Below are positions 47,101 to 57,845 of a DNA stretch of 64,000 nucleotides, one piece after another. Each line of letters opens with the position of its first letter. Position 1 is the first letter of the stretch. The stretch spans positions 13,060,091-13,124,090 of the forward strand of contig LS997564.1 in NCBI GenBank assembly GCA_000469685.2, written 5' to 3'. The notes below the pieces were generated by a model, which was given only the letters and a program-made list of their open reading frames with translations, made no database searches and was not told where the DNA came from. This DNA is from Haemonchus contortus. Taxonomy: Eukaryota; Nematoda; Chromadorea; Rhabditida; Trichostrongylidae. Both the position numbers and the translations under genes were made by a program.

Positions 47101-47544
47101 ATCCCTCCAGTGCCGGTTAACTGGTACCCTACTCTTCTACTACGATAGAAGCAGTAACTTGTCATTGTGTAGGCCGCAGTGGGGGAGTGGGGGTGGCGCA
47201 CCCTTCAGACGAGGATGGATGCCGAAAACTTTTTAGGCCTTATCAGTTCAGAAGAGGTAGTGTAATGTTAAGCGCCACACTAGCGCCACGCATTCCTGTC
47301 CCGGCTCGGTAACTGCCTTCGCCAACCTAGCTTGCCGTTCTGCTTGGATGGGTGAGATGGTAGCCGACACGTTTGGGAACGTACCACTTGTAGAGGGTCG
47401 CAAAGGCGCTCGTCAGTTTTGCCGTGCGAGGAAGGGTACAATATCTAGGAACTCGAACTATACGATTAAATAATAGCAAGGAACTATCGTGTGAGGTAGT
47501 AGCTTCGGAATAAACTGTCTATCTTTACGAGGGGAAAGACTCAC
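44120..47544. other. Intergenic stretch with repeat fragments
   Basis: No gene was recognised. It includes a G-run at 44796-44816, a GC-rich fragment at 45880-46000 and a degraded copy of the dispersed repeat at 47114-47180. The missing last exon of the chemoreceptor-like gene to the right may lie here, but I could not identify it. Confidence 0.45.
47085..47180 (+). repeat. Dispersed repeat, degraded third copy
   Basis: AAGCCTTCCATCCCTCCAG, AACTGGTACC and CATTGTGTAGGCC follow the same order as in the copies at 16043 and 21713, with more changes. Confidence 0.5.
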
Positions 47545-50500
47545 AAGGTCGTACCAAACGAGAACACTTCGTAGTTCACTGGAGAATTTCCTGGAGCCCA
47601 ATGCTCCAATAAGTATTAATGGCACAATTTTAAGGATTGTAGAAAGTGTCAAATAAACAATCTGAAAAAGATTACATTCGTAGCAACCGGAGAGAATTTG
47701 ATACAGAAACGTAGTCTCTCTGACCTGGAACAGAACACTCTTAGAAAAGCGCTCTTGCAGGCGTCTTGTCGACTCACTAGAGGAGTGTTTGGAAAAGTAA
47801 CGTCGTAATACGAAAAAACAGATGATCACAGCACTTAAGACACAAGGTAATACCGCAGTATGCATAATCATCAGAGCAGCAAACGACTGAAATGACAGCT
47901 GTAAGAGCTAACTGCTGCTTAAATGGGTAATTACAATAGTACAAAAAGACCACAGTATGAGTTACTACCACTGTACATATCAGTTACTGTACACGTATAT
48001 CATAGGTTATATCATACCAGGCGGCTACGCACGCTATTGCGTGCGCTAGGGGCTCTAGCCATGAGGGACGGAGCCACATAAGCTTCTGATTTTCATTATT
48101 GAATAAAATGAAAAAATGATGTGCAGGTTAGAGTACGGTAGGACCACGGTATCAGCAGTTTTCGTGCCAGATGCTTAGATGTGCAGGTTAGCGTACGATA
48201 GGATCACGGTATCAGAAGGTTTCGTGTCAGATGACGGTAGGATCACGGTATCAGCTTTTGTGTCAAATGTTCGGACGTACAGGTCAGAGTACGGTATGAT
48301 CACGGTATCAGAAGGTTTTGTATCAGATGTTCAGATGTGCACGTCAGAGTCGGTTGGCTACGTCATCAGATTTTTTGTTCGGTTTCTGATGGGCAGGTGT
48401 AGTACGGATCCCAGAGCGTTTCTGAATAGAGTTATAAACTTTTGATCTAGGCTCCGCCCACTTTAGTGCCAGCCCCGCCCACCTCTGGGATTTGAACACA
48501 TATGTTCTTTCACACCTTAATACCTTTTTGCCGCATCCCAGAGCGTTTCTGAATAGAGTTATAAACTTTTGATCTAGGCTCCGCCCACTTTAGCGCCAGC
48601 CCCGCCCGCTTCTGGAATTTTGCCACATGTGTTCTTTCATGCCTTAATACCTTTTTGCCGCATCCCAGAACGTTTCTGAATAGAGTTATAAACTTTTGAT
48701 CTAAGCTCCGCCCATTTTAGTGCCAGCCCCGCCCACCTCTGGGATTTGAACACATATATTCTTTCACACCTTAATACCTTTTTGCCGCATCCCAGAACGT
48801 TTCTGAATACAGTTATAAATTTTTGATCTAAGCTCCGCCCATTTTAGTGCCAGCCCCGCCCACTTCTGGGGTTTGAACACATATGTCCTTTCATACCTTG
48901 ATACCTTTTTGCCGCATCCCAAAACGTTTCTGAATAGAGTTGTAAATTTTTGATCTAAGCCCCGCCCACTTTGGTGCCAACCCCGCCCACTTCAGGGATT
49001 TGACCTCATTCGTTCCTTTACACCTTAATACCTTTTTGCCGCATCCCAGAACGTTTCTGAATAGAGTTGTAAGTTTTTGATCTAAGCCCCGCCCATTTTA
49101 GTGCCAGCCCCGCCCACTTCTTGGATTTGACCACATTTATTCCATTACCTCTGACCACTTTTTTCCCGCATTCTAGAACGTTTCCGAACGAAGTTACACT
49201 GATTTTTAAAAAGTTGCTCTCACCTTAACGCACGCCCCGCCCATTGTGGGCGGGGCTTCGCTAAACTTACGCATGCCCAGCACGCATGAGGCCTTGCCCA
49301 CTCTTTTTATTTTTTTCCTGGCCTCGACGCCTTCGTTGAATCGAGTTATGAATCTCTGTGGAAAGTACCGCCCACTGCGAGACTGCTCCGCCCATCGCCG
49401 GTGAAATTAATTTACTTTAGTTTTTGACCCATCCCTCACCTTTGCACATTTTTCCCGGCGTCTGGACTGTTATGAGACCGAATGAGAAGAATTAGCGCAT
49501 GACCCCGCCCAACTCCGGCGCATGCTCCGCCCCTTGGGGGCGGAGCCCCGCTGAGCTCACGTGTGCTCTGGCGGTCCTGCCCTATGCTCGACCCATTCCA
49601 AACTTGACCCGACTTCTCCAGGTGTTTCTTCAGATGATCCTGAAATTTGCGACGACAAACAGACAAACAGACAAACAAACAGACACACCAAGGATGTGGT
49701 TTATATATAGTAAGGATGGATTACTGCGAATGTTATTTATTTTTCGTTTACATCGTTGGCTCTGAATTTTTCGAACCACCGTTAAGCAGGGCTACCTAGG
49801 GCCACAGCCTTCCTAAGATATGGCAACTGTATTATAGCTTCAATGATCTTAAAAACAGCCTCTTGAGACTATCAGTAGGCTGTAACTATTTTAACGTGCA
49901 ACTTCCAACACCAGACATGGTTACATCAGAGATGCTCACATTTGGATTGAAGACAATATCACTACTTGCCTTGTCATCCTCCTAATCATCAATTTTTTCG
50001 AGCTGGCTCCAGCAACGTCTCCGCTCGTCCTTGTCACGTACCCGTGTGGTCCAGTTCTCCCTCTTTGCCAGGATCTTGGGTCGTTGACGGAACTCCATTG
50101 AAGGCAGTAAGCACGGCAATTTGATGGGCAGGGTAGTGTGGCCAGTAACATTTTTGTGAAGAATTAATGGAAAGAAACAGTTGAAAACAAGAAAAGCACC
50201 TATTACGGCCTGAATTTGCGAGGATAACATTGAGGTGAGAATAGCCCATAGTTGTTGAGTGGAAGCAGAATCGTAAGAAATGGGCCGAGTACTGAATCTG
50301 CTGTTCGAGCATTGGGGCACCGCACCTAGAACTTTCGTGGGCAATAGGGATCCACAGGGTTGATGAAGACCGTTACGGGTTTTCACCATCCCTAAGAATC
50401 CTTACTTGAGCACTCACGAATTCCCTGCGCAAGCGGTATCAAGGTTAGAGCAAGGATCCCTATTAGTATTTCTTCAAGTAATAGTGACTCTCGAATTTAT

Positions 50501-53500
50501 CCTAGAGCATCCATATTAAAAATTGGATGGCAAAGTGCCGCTACGGAAAGATAGAAGCGTTCGCCACTGCGAGAATCATGAACTTCGCCACCGTACACAG
50601 TACGAGGGTTGCCTTTTATATTTTGAGATTTGGCAAGACTAGTGTAGCAATCTAGCAACTGACACGACTATCGTAAAGTTTGACTATTTTTAGATTACGT
50701 TGCGAAATTTGAGCGCGATTTGTTTTGTTTACACTAAGTTATAAGATTTTGTTTAGGCCAGGTTATGGGGTAGAACCGTGAGCATTTTCGCGCGACTATT
50801 TTCCTCAACTTTCGACGTGGACTATTTCAACAACAATGCACGGATGAACTCAGTTCAATTCTTGGTGATGAGGCTTCATCCAAGACCAGTGTTTATCGAT
50901 GGTACAGTGAGTTCACCCGAGGTCGTAGTTCACTCGAAGAAGAATTTCGTGGAGGTGGTCCGAAATCAGTTGTTGTTCCGGAAACCGTTGATACTGTGCA
51001 CAAACAAATATTGCAAGAGAGTCATGTGGCCTATCGTGAGATTGGGACAACCTTAGGCATTAGTGGGACCAGCATATATTCAATTTTTCATGAACGTTTG
51101 ACTGTAAAAAAATTGTTTTTGAAAAATTTGTCGATCCTCCAGAAAAGGGACTCGTGTCGATTGATCGAAAGAAATGCTCAAAAAATACGATCGCGGGGCT
51201 TCGAAACACGTCTATAGCATCGAAACAGATGACGGATCATGGATTTCTGCGTATGAGCCCGTAAGGAAACAGCAGTCGACCGTATGGGTATTCCAAGATG
51301 AGCCACATCCAACAAAAGCCGTCCGCGCACCAGGCACTTCCGAGAAATCGACCTACTGTTTCTTTGGAAAAACTGGACATGTCGCAACCGTACCACTAGG
51401 ACAAGCAGAACAGTTAATTCTGAGTGGTATACCACCATTTGTTTGTCAGTTGACTTTCAAAAAATCAGGGAAAAAAATTGCTGCAGACGAAACACTCTTC
51501 ACCCCGACAATGCGAGCTCCCACACATCGGCTCAAACAACTCCATTTTTGAGCACTCAAAACAACGATTTGACAGGTCATAAGCCATGTAGCCCCCGGGT
51601 GACTTCTTCTCATCCCGTACGTAAAAAATAAAATGGGAAGTCAACGTTTTTCGACACCTGAAGAAGCCGTTGATGCGTTCAGAATGCATGTTTTAGAGTT
51701 ACCTACATCAGAGTGGCAAAAGTGCTTCGAAAATTGGTTCGAGCCCATACAAAAGTATATAGATCTTAATGTGGAGATTTTTGAAAGGCAGTAAACCGGT
51801 TTTCAATAAATAGTATTTGTTTCGGTTCTCAAATCTCAAAATATAAAAGGCAACCTACGTACCCCTATCAAAAACGGCAGGGCAAATGCCCGGCGCGATA
51901 GCCTATCTTCATTCGGAGTGTACGCACCTCATAAAAGCTGTCTTTGACAACGTACTAGTTCTTAAGTCAAGACTGGATATAAAAATATTAATAAAAGGAC
52001 TAACTTGTACATCCGAGTCGTATGCGGCCGTATAGGAGAGATAAGCAAAAAAGACGGAGCAAACCAGTATAATAGGGATAGCGACAATGTGAAATGGCCT
52101 GATAATTCTTGGCCTGCAACAGATTCTAGCTTTCAATGTTACTTATTTTTGTTGGATACTGTTCTAGAAGGGGTTAGAATATCGGTACTCAAAACAACAC
52201 AACCGTCACTAGGTCTACCAGCTGACTTCTTATGGGAAGTACAAAAAGGTTTCATTTAAAACTTTATTTTTCCGCGCTTTGCTTGTGGTACCTTTCAGAA
52301 GAGAAAAGAGAGCTCCTCGGTCTGCTTTGCTAACCCATCCCCGATTTATGCCCCCTTTTTGCCGTTGTCTTGGCTTTCTGGAGACCAAATTTTGAAGTCT
52401 TGCCCTTCCACTGCCGATCATGATGCGTGTTCAACCGGATACGGGAACTTCTCCCCTAACACGGCGTCGCACACGCCGCACCCGCCGCCTATCGCAGGAT
52501 TGCGATGGAAGATTGGAGCGCGCAATTTGTGTGGTGGGGAGTCCTTTAAACATTTGAATTGGCCGGCCGCTCTCTTCAGTTCCAATGCGATTCTGATCGT
52601 CGTTTATATAGGAGGAGTCATTTTAATTAATCAAGTCTAATAAACATGAAAACCAAAAAGAAACAGAAGAAAAAACGATAAAATCCAATGAAAAAGCAAG
52701 CCAGTCAAGGAAAAATTCCGCGTCCTATCGATTGGCGGGAGTATGGTAATTGCAGAGACGTTTGCCCCATGCCGCAAGGGAGAATGCCGCGATAGGGGAG
52801 AAGTTCCGTTACCCTTGTTCAACCAACTGAGAGCTCCGCTGAGTTCACTGCGCTCTGCTGTCCTTGTCCTGGGCCCCACATAACCCAAATAACATCCAAC
52901 CTCTCCGGATGCTTCTTTCATCTACAATCCCTTGGGGTTATGCTTAGTCATAGATTTCAGTGATTACTAGCTGATTCGATACTCTGGGAAGTGTACAAAT
53001 GCGATTACCTTGTCATTTGTAATTGACTTACCAGACAATAAGTAGAGTTCGGTGGATATTGAACACGCCTACAAAAAACTCCTCCACTGTTTCAACGCAC
53101 GTTATCGAACTATCAAGGTAAGCAAGGGCTATTTCACAAAATGGTACAAAATATTGGAAGTAGCTGGTTCGGCCATCCAGGAGCACGATCTAAAATTCGA
53201 AGATTTCGACCAAGATCAATGAACGAATGACCAAACTCTGGCTTGTTTTAGGTCAGGTTGTCACTATGCTAAGGGAGGGTGCGAAGTGGAGGAAGGAAAA
53301 GGATTTTTTCCGGCACTGGAAGTTGGAACGTCGGCCTGGCATATACGCAATTTCTCTGGTTTTCTATGGTCACATACCGTTTGAGATTTGTGATCGAGTT
53401 GGGCTAAACTTGCCAGAATCATAAGATATTAGTTGGGACCCCTCCTTACTTTGTCCTTCTTCCTTTTTTCGCCTTCTCTTGAATACCCATATTTCCTTAC

Positions 53501-53986
53501 CGATGAGTGAGTAAAAGCGTCAATAGGGAGCAGAGAATTGTCCTCAAGCAAAGGGGATGGGGTGTAAGGGGATGGGGAAGGGTAGGGGGTGGGGGGGGGG
53601 GGAGGTGGTTCAAAAACTCTCCGTACGAAATCTGTACAATGTTGAAATTCGGGAGTTACAGGGAGTGGGTGATTTCCCCAAATCTCCTTCCCTTTGGCCC
53701 GATTCCTTTCCCCTTTTTAGATCTATCTGATTTAAGAACTCACCCGATTACGTAGAAATCGCAAAATAGTTCCTGTACAGATGACCACTTCTTGGGTCAC
53801 AATGAGATACTGGTAATGATCAAACGTCGCATTCTTTTGCAGCATACGGTAGATGACGTAGACATTGACGAACATCGAAGATACGGCCGCAAGCACGTTG
53901 TTTACATACTGTACTATGTAGCAAAACAACATCAATTTTCTGGATGGCTGTAGTGGAGCGGGCTCAATTTTCCTTGTGATCAGCAT
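47545..53986 (-). CDS. Nematode chemoreceptor-like 7TM protein (partial)
   Basis: Minus-strand exons 53986-53744, 53189-53032, 52113-52005, 47886-47725 and 47661-47545 have good splice sites and matching phases. They code hydrophobic segments in the order expected of a seven-helix receptor: N-terminal two helices (LFCYIVQYVNNVLAAVSSMF..YVIY, then YLIVTQEVVICTGTILRF), a third-helix region ending FNIHRTLLIVW, a fourth helix (FHIVAIPIILVCSVFFAYLSY), a fifth with the intracellular loop ESTRRLQERFSKSVLFQ, and a sixth (IVYLTLSTILKIVPLILIG). This layout is that of nematode serpentine chemoreceptors (Str/Srh/Sri-like); I cannot name the subfamily. The start ATG directly follows CTACAG, perhaps a trans-splice site. 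The helix-7 exon and stop were not found, so the gene is either incomplete here or a pseudogene. A possible extra exon at 50487-50418 does not fit the phase. Its introns are filled with satellites, a mariner and an RTE tail. Confidence 0.65.
48119..48380. repeat. Tandem repeat, unit about 60 bp
   Basis: Four to five imperfect copies of a unit with GTGCAGGTTAGAGTACGGTA, GATCACGGTATCAG and GTGTCAGATG run head to tail. One copy is shortened. No coding content. Confidence 0.9.
48407..49200. repeat. Satellite of about 127-bp units with CCGCCCAC boxes
   Basis: Six units in tandem share GCATCCCAGAACGTTTCTGAA, TTTTGATCTAAGC, two CCGCCCA boxes and ACACCTTAATACC. Units differ by a few per cent, which indicates either recent spread or homogenisation. 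From 49200 to about 49700 the pattern decays but the CCGCCC boxes go on, ending in an ACAAACAG microsatellite and GTAAGGATG, so the array may be part of a larger element. Confidence 0.92.
49985..50095 (-). mobile_element. RTE-type retrotransposon 3' tail, fragment
   Basis: The minus strand codes PKILAKRENWTTRVRDKDERRRCWSQLEKIDD followed by a stop, the same C-terminal end as in the fragment at 36050-36269 ([22 protein letters not shown]). Confidence 0.7.
50603..51859 (+). mobile_element. Near full-length mariner element, inactive
   Basis: A 1257-bp element is flanked by TA and has inverted ends (CGAGGGTTGCCTTTTATATT against the inverted GGCAACCTACG end, sharing about 25 bases). The plus strand codes mariner transposase in broken frames: helix-turn-helix region with SVYRWYSEF and AYREIGTTLGIS (about 50840-51080), and a later piece with LHPDNASSHTSAQTT (about 51498-51540), which corresponds to the HDNARPH region around the second catalytic Asp. 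Several frame changes make it a pseudogene. Length is normal for a mariner. It lies in an intron of the chemoreceptor-like gene, on the opposite strand. Confidence 0.9.
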
Positions 53987-55310
53987 CTGTAGCAAGATCC
54001 AATCATTCAAATTCCATAATTCCAGAGGCACAGCTCACGATACTTGTGAGTTATCTTGCCTAGGTGAAATAATGGAAGTTGTGGTGGAAAATGGTGCAAA
54101 AATGGCGAAGGAAACGCGAAAATGGTAGTTTTCGAAAAGAGGGCTTCAAAAAAGAAGTGAAAAAAGGAGTTGTACGAGTTTACGGCTACAGAAGCGTCAA
54201 GGAAGGAGTGTTCAAGGACCCATCTCACGGTAGAAGGAGTTTTTCTCGGTAGGATGAATCTGTGCTTCTTCATATAACAATTAGCGCTGTCAGGTCAGAA
54301 AACGAGCTAGATAGGGCTCAAAGACTATCCCGTGTGTATGCGTGGACGAATTTCAACGGCATTGTAGGGAAGCCATTCACCAGGAAAACTATTTAGAAAA
54401 TTCAAGCTACTTGTCGTGATCCATAGCGACAGTGAAAGGCACTTCTGGACAGTTTTGGCTCGATGTAGTCAACTCCTTGCGTTGTTACAATAACTGCTAT
54501 CTCCTCCAAAAACCCCATCCATGTCATGTGCGTCATGGTTACCCCGTACAATCTCTATTTTCACTACTTTTAAAAAGCCTTATTTTTTGCAAACGGGACG
54601 AGTTCTCTCGGGTCCTTCAATCGGTGCACTACTCCCAACCAATACTTCCGCTTTTCGACTCAAACAGGGGTACCTCAAAGTTATGAGAACTGCGCCTTCA
54701 AGCGAGCTGTCAATTGGTGCAATAAAATGAAAAGGTGGCAACGGTAGGCCGAAATTTGGAAAAATGCATTCAACCGAGCATTCATAGTTATGGCATAAAA
54801 CTGTTTCCTTGAAAAAAAAAACAAAAAAGTAAGAGTGGAGATTCCGTATAAATACGTCGCCGTCTGTAACCGCTGCATATCTCCCAATTGAGTACTCTAC
54901 ATATTTGTCGCCATCCCGACGCTTCATTGTGAATGGAGCAGCCTAACAACGCCGTCGTAACAAAGCCTCTTTTAGGTATGTACGTCAACTAGACCAATTT
55001 TAGAGCTCTTGTAACTTCCTGTCGTTCCGACCAGAGAATGTCCCTCGTGCTGACCTTGGGGGCTACGGTTTCAACTCAAAGGAAACACTGGGATGCCGCT
55101 TTCATCGTGACTTTGATTTCTGAAAGGTCTGAAAAGCAGTGATCACCCTGGCCGAATGAACGAGAGACTCCTGTTCTTTCCTACAGATTACTTAGTGTAT
55201 GATACTGGTGGTGCTAAAGGGATAACAAATAATGAATTCAAGAGAATACATTGTAAACATGGTAGGGAAGTGTTCCCAAAAGACAGTGTTGAACCATGAT
55301 AAGTTATATA
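53987..55310. other. Region upstream of the chemoreceptor-like gene
   Basis: AT-rich and without recognised genes. Short ORFs on both strands lack family resemblance. It may hold the promoter of the 7TM gene. Confidence 0.45.
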
Positions 55311-55790
55311 CAGTAGCGCTCAAAAGTAGCAGCGAAATGCTTCTTCAGTTTTAATTTTCAGTCGTAACTTCTTTCCTACTGGATCTAATCAAGCAAAATT
55401 TCAATATGTGTAGCATTGGTGTAGTGTGAATATTTACCACTACTAACCTGCAATCTGATCATGTTCCAGATATCCAAAAAGGCTTGAACAAAAATTCAAC
55501 TGGAAATACGAATGACGGTCCTTTTAGGAGTCCTTTCCTTTTTGCCATGTCTTAAGTGTACGAGCACTAATGTCGAACCCAGAAGAGAAGAAAAACGTAC
55601 ATAAGGTCGGAACAGCACAGTCTATAAACGCCTCCCCATTAGTGTGTGGATATGGCTGTTTTGCAGTCAAGTAGTGTTGGACAGTGTAAAATATGCTTCA
55701 GCTAAACATATCAAAATTTCATGTGAATTGCTCCACTGGGACAAAAGTTACGGCAAGTTAAAGTTGGCCGAATACTTTTGAGAGCTACTG
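55311..55790. mobile_element. MITE with CAGTAGCGCTCAAAAGT ends, copy 2
   Basis: A 480-bp element, flanked by TA, in the same orientation as the copy at 33312-33836 and clearly related over its whole length, with small deletions. The right end is slightly changed (GAGAGCTACTG). Confidence 0.88.
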
Positions 55791-56229
55791 TATCTTCGAT
55801 AGAATAACAGCTAATAAATACGTGACACCAGTGAGAATTTAAAACAAGTCCTCCTTTCAGACCCTCTACACTTGAGACCACTACTGAGGACGCAGGGCAC
55901 ATGTTAGATGAACCCACGTAGGGAAATTATGGGTCCACTTATGTTGAAGAGCAATAAGTGTTGGTCCCTGGGCTCCAGTCCTGCTCATTAGAACGAACTT
56001 TTGGATACATCACAAGTGAAGAAGACATGTACCTATATGCTGATCAAACCAAACAGCTCGACAGAATCCATCCAACGACATATTCTCTACAGTTCTTCCT
56101 ATACAGAGATCGGAAAACTCGGAGATTATTTCTGCACGGAGATCAACATGTGTTAGATCCATTCAACTGTCCGACATTAGCTTCCACAAACACCCGATAT
56201 AACAAAATCATTAGCTAAATTGACGTTTT

Positions 56230-56530
56230 CCCTGGAGCTTGAAGAAGAGGTGACTCAGGTGGGCCGGGCACGTCATGCGATATAGTAATGACTGTTGGAC
56301 CGGGGTGGTTACTGAATGGATCCCTAGGGACGTCAAACGAGACACGAGGACGACCGACAGCGCACTGGGTAGACATCTTCACGAAAGCTCTGAACGAAAG
56401 GAGTGCTTTGCCCAGTGCCCCTCGAGCGAGGACGATTCCGTGGTCTATTTTGGCTCGCGACAGGGCCGAATAGAGACGTTAGTGGAGGAAATCGGTGATC
56501 AACGGGACGACGGGTGATACAGGTGATGAA
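56230..56530 (+). mobile_element. RTE-type retrotransposon 3' tail
   Basis: The plus strand codes a decayed RTE C-terminus ([30 protein letters not shown]) with frame breaks, then GGTGATACAGGTGATGA, the tandem tail seen at 36060-36080 on the other strand. Confidence 0.75.
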
Positions 56531-56949
56531 GAACAGATAGGCTGTAGCCGCAGTGCTACTTGACGATGGCCAATGAAGGTGAGCGATAATCAACCGAACC
56601 TGACAGAGTATAAAAAGCAAATATGATTGAACGAAACTCATACTAGTCTGAGAAAAACCTCAACCACTATTCTCATGATTGAAAGTTAACTCATTTACTA
56701 GTAACGCATTTACAGCTAGTAACCAGTCGATTTCGATTGGAGTATTAAATTACTCAGAGTAGCATGATTTGATAGGTACGTTCTCCCAAGAGTAGTTCTT
56801 GACCGAGACAACTACTTCAACAGAAAGAATGAGCAAAATGATTACATGGGCATGGAAAAGTAAAACCGAAAGATGGTCCAGCAACGGTGGGACAGTTTGA
56901 AAAACAGAAGGAACAAGTGAGCCTAGCCTTTCGTTTGGTGACCCACAAC

Positions 56950-57330
56950 GATGGGAGACGGGCGTTAGGAACGATTTTGGGTAGTCGATTTGCCGCACGC
57001 GGCTGTCGCGGACCACTCATTCGCCGTTATTACAGCTCTAGCGTTCTTCATACAGCTCAATCGATATGCGATCATTAATTTATGCATAATTCTACTATTA
57101 ATACTTTTGTTCTTGTATTTCTTACCTACTGCTGCATCCTGGGAGACGGGCGTTAGGAACGATTTTGGGTAATCGATTTGCCGCACGCGGCTTTCGCGGG
57201 CCACTCATTCGCTGTTATTACAGCTCTAGCGTTCTTCATACAGCTCAATCGATATGCGATCATTATTTTGTGCATAATTCTACTATTAATACTTTTGTTC
57301 TTACAATTCCTGCCTACTGCTGCATCCTGC
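56950..57330. repeat. Tandem duplication, unit about 190 bp
   Basis: GGGAGACGGGCGTTAGGAAC starts at about 56952 and again at 57139, and the two units agree almost throughout (CGCACGCGGCT, TACAGCTCTAGCGTTCTTCA, TCGATATGCGATCATTA). The few differences indicate a fairly recent duplication. The overlapping ORFs here repeat the same peptide and are not genes. Confidence 0.9.
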
Positions 57331-57475
57331 TACATTCCTTGGCGCGCGACGCCTCTCACACCGCGACGCGACCATTTCGTTCCTAACGCAAAATACCCCT
57401 GCATCCTGCTACATTTCTTCGCGCGCGACGCTCCTCTCACCGCAACGCGACCATTTCGTTCCTAACGCACCACAC
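57331..57475. repeat. Tandem duplication, unit about 72 bp
   Basis: Two copies of a unit containing CATCCTGCTACATT, GCGCGCGACG, GCGACCATTTCGTTCCTAAC follow directly on the 190-bp duplication. Confidence 0.85.
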
Positions 57476-57845
57476 CCCACAACGATATCTTTGACTGGTG
57501 TACGCTCAGGGATATTCCATAAAGTAATAAGCTTAAAGGAAAACAGGACCCTATAATAGAGACTGTAGAGAAGTTCACTTCATAGCGTGAGGAAAGAAGA
57601 ACAGGCCAAGAGCGAAGCTTGCTTTGAGGTGGATCTGTCTACATAAACTGAAGTAGCTTCTCTCAAAAGCTATCCACTCTTTCAAAGCTCTTAGCTTTTC
57701 TAAGTAAGAAGATTATAATCACTCATCCTTGTATGCATGACAAAAAGGCTATAGAAAATGAAAGGATAACTCTTTCTGACGTTAGTGACACCCGCGCTAC
57801 CGCATTCGACTTTCTTTGAGAATAGAAGAACGTTTTAAATAGGTA

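Noticed and set aside
50034..50389. Minus-strand ORF with a hydrophobic stretch (AVIGAFLVFNCFFPLIL)
   Set aside because: It was considered as a receptor exon, but the phase does not fit its neighbours and its C-terminal part is the RTE tail.
50418..50487. Hydrophobic exon-like piece (LLLEEILIGILALTLIPLA)
   Set aside because: Acceptor and donor look usable, but the end phase does not match the next receptor exon, so it was left out of the model.
55958..56218. 86-codon plus-strand ORF
   Set aside because: No ATG at its start, no splice partners and no family resemblance.
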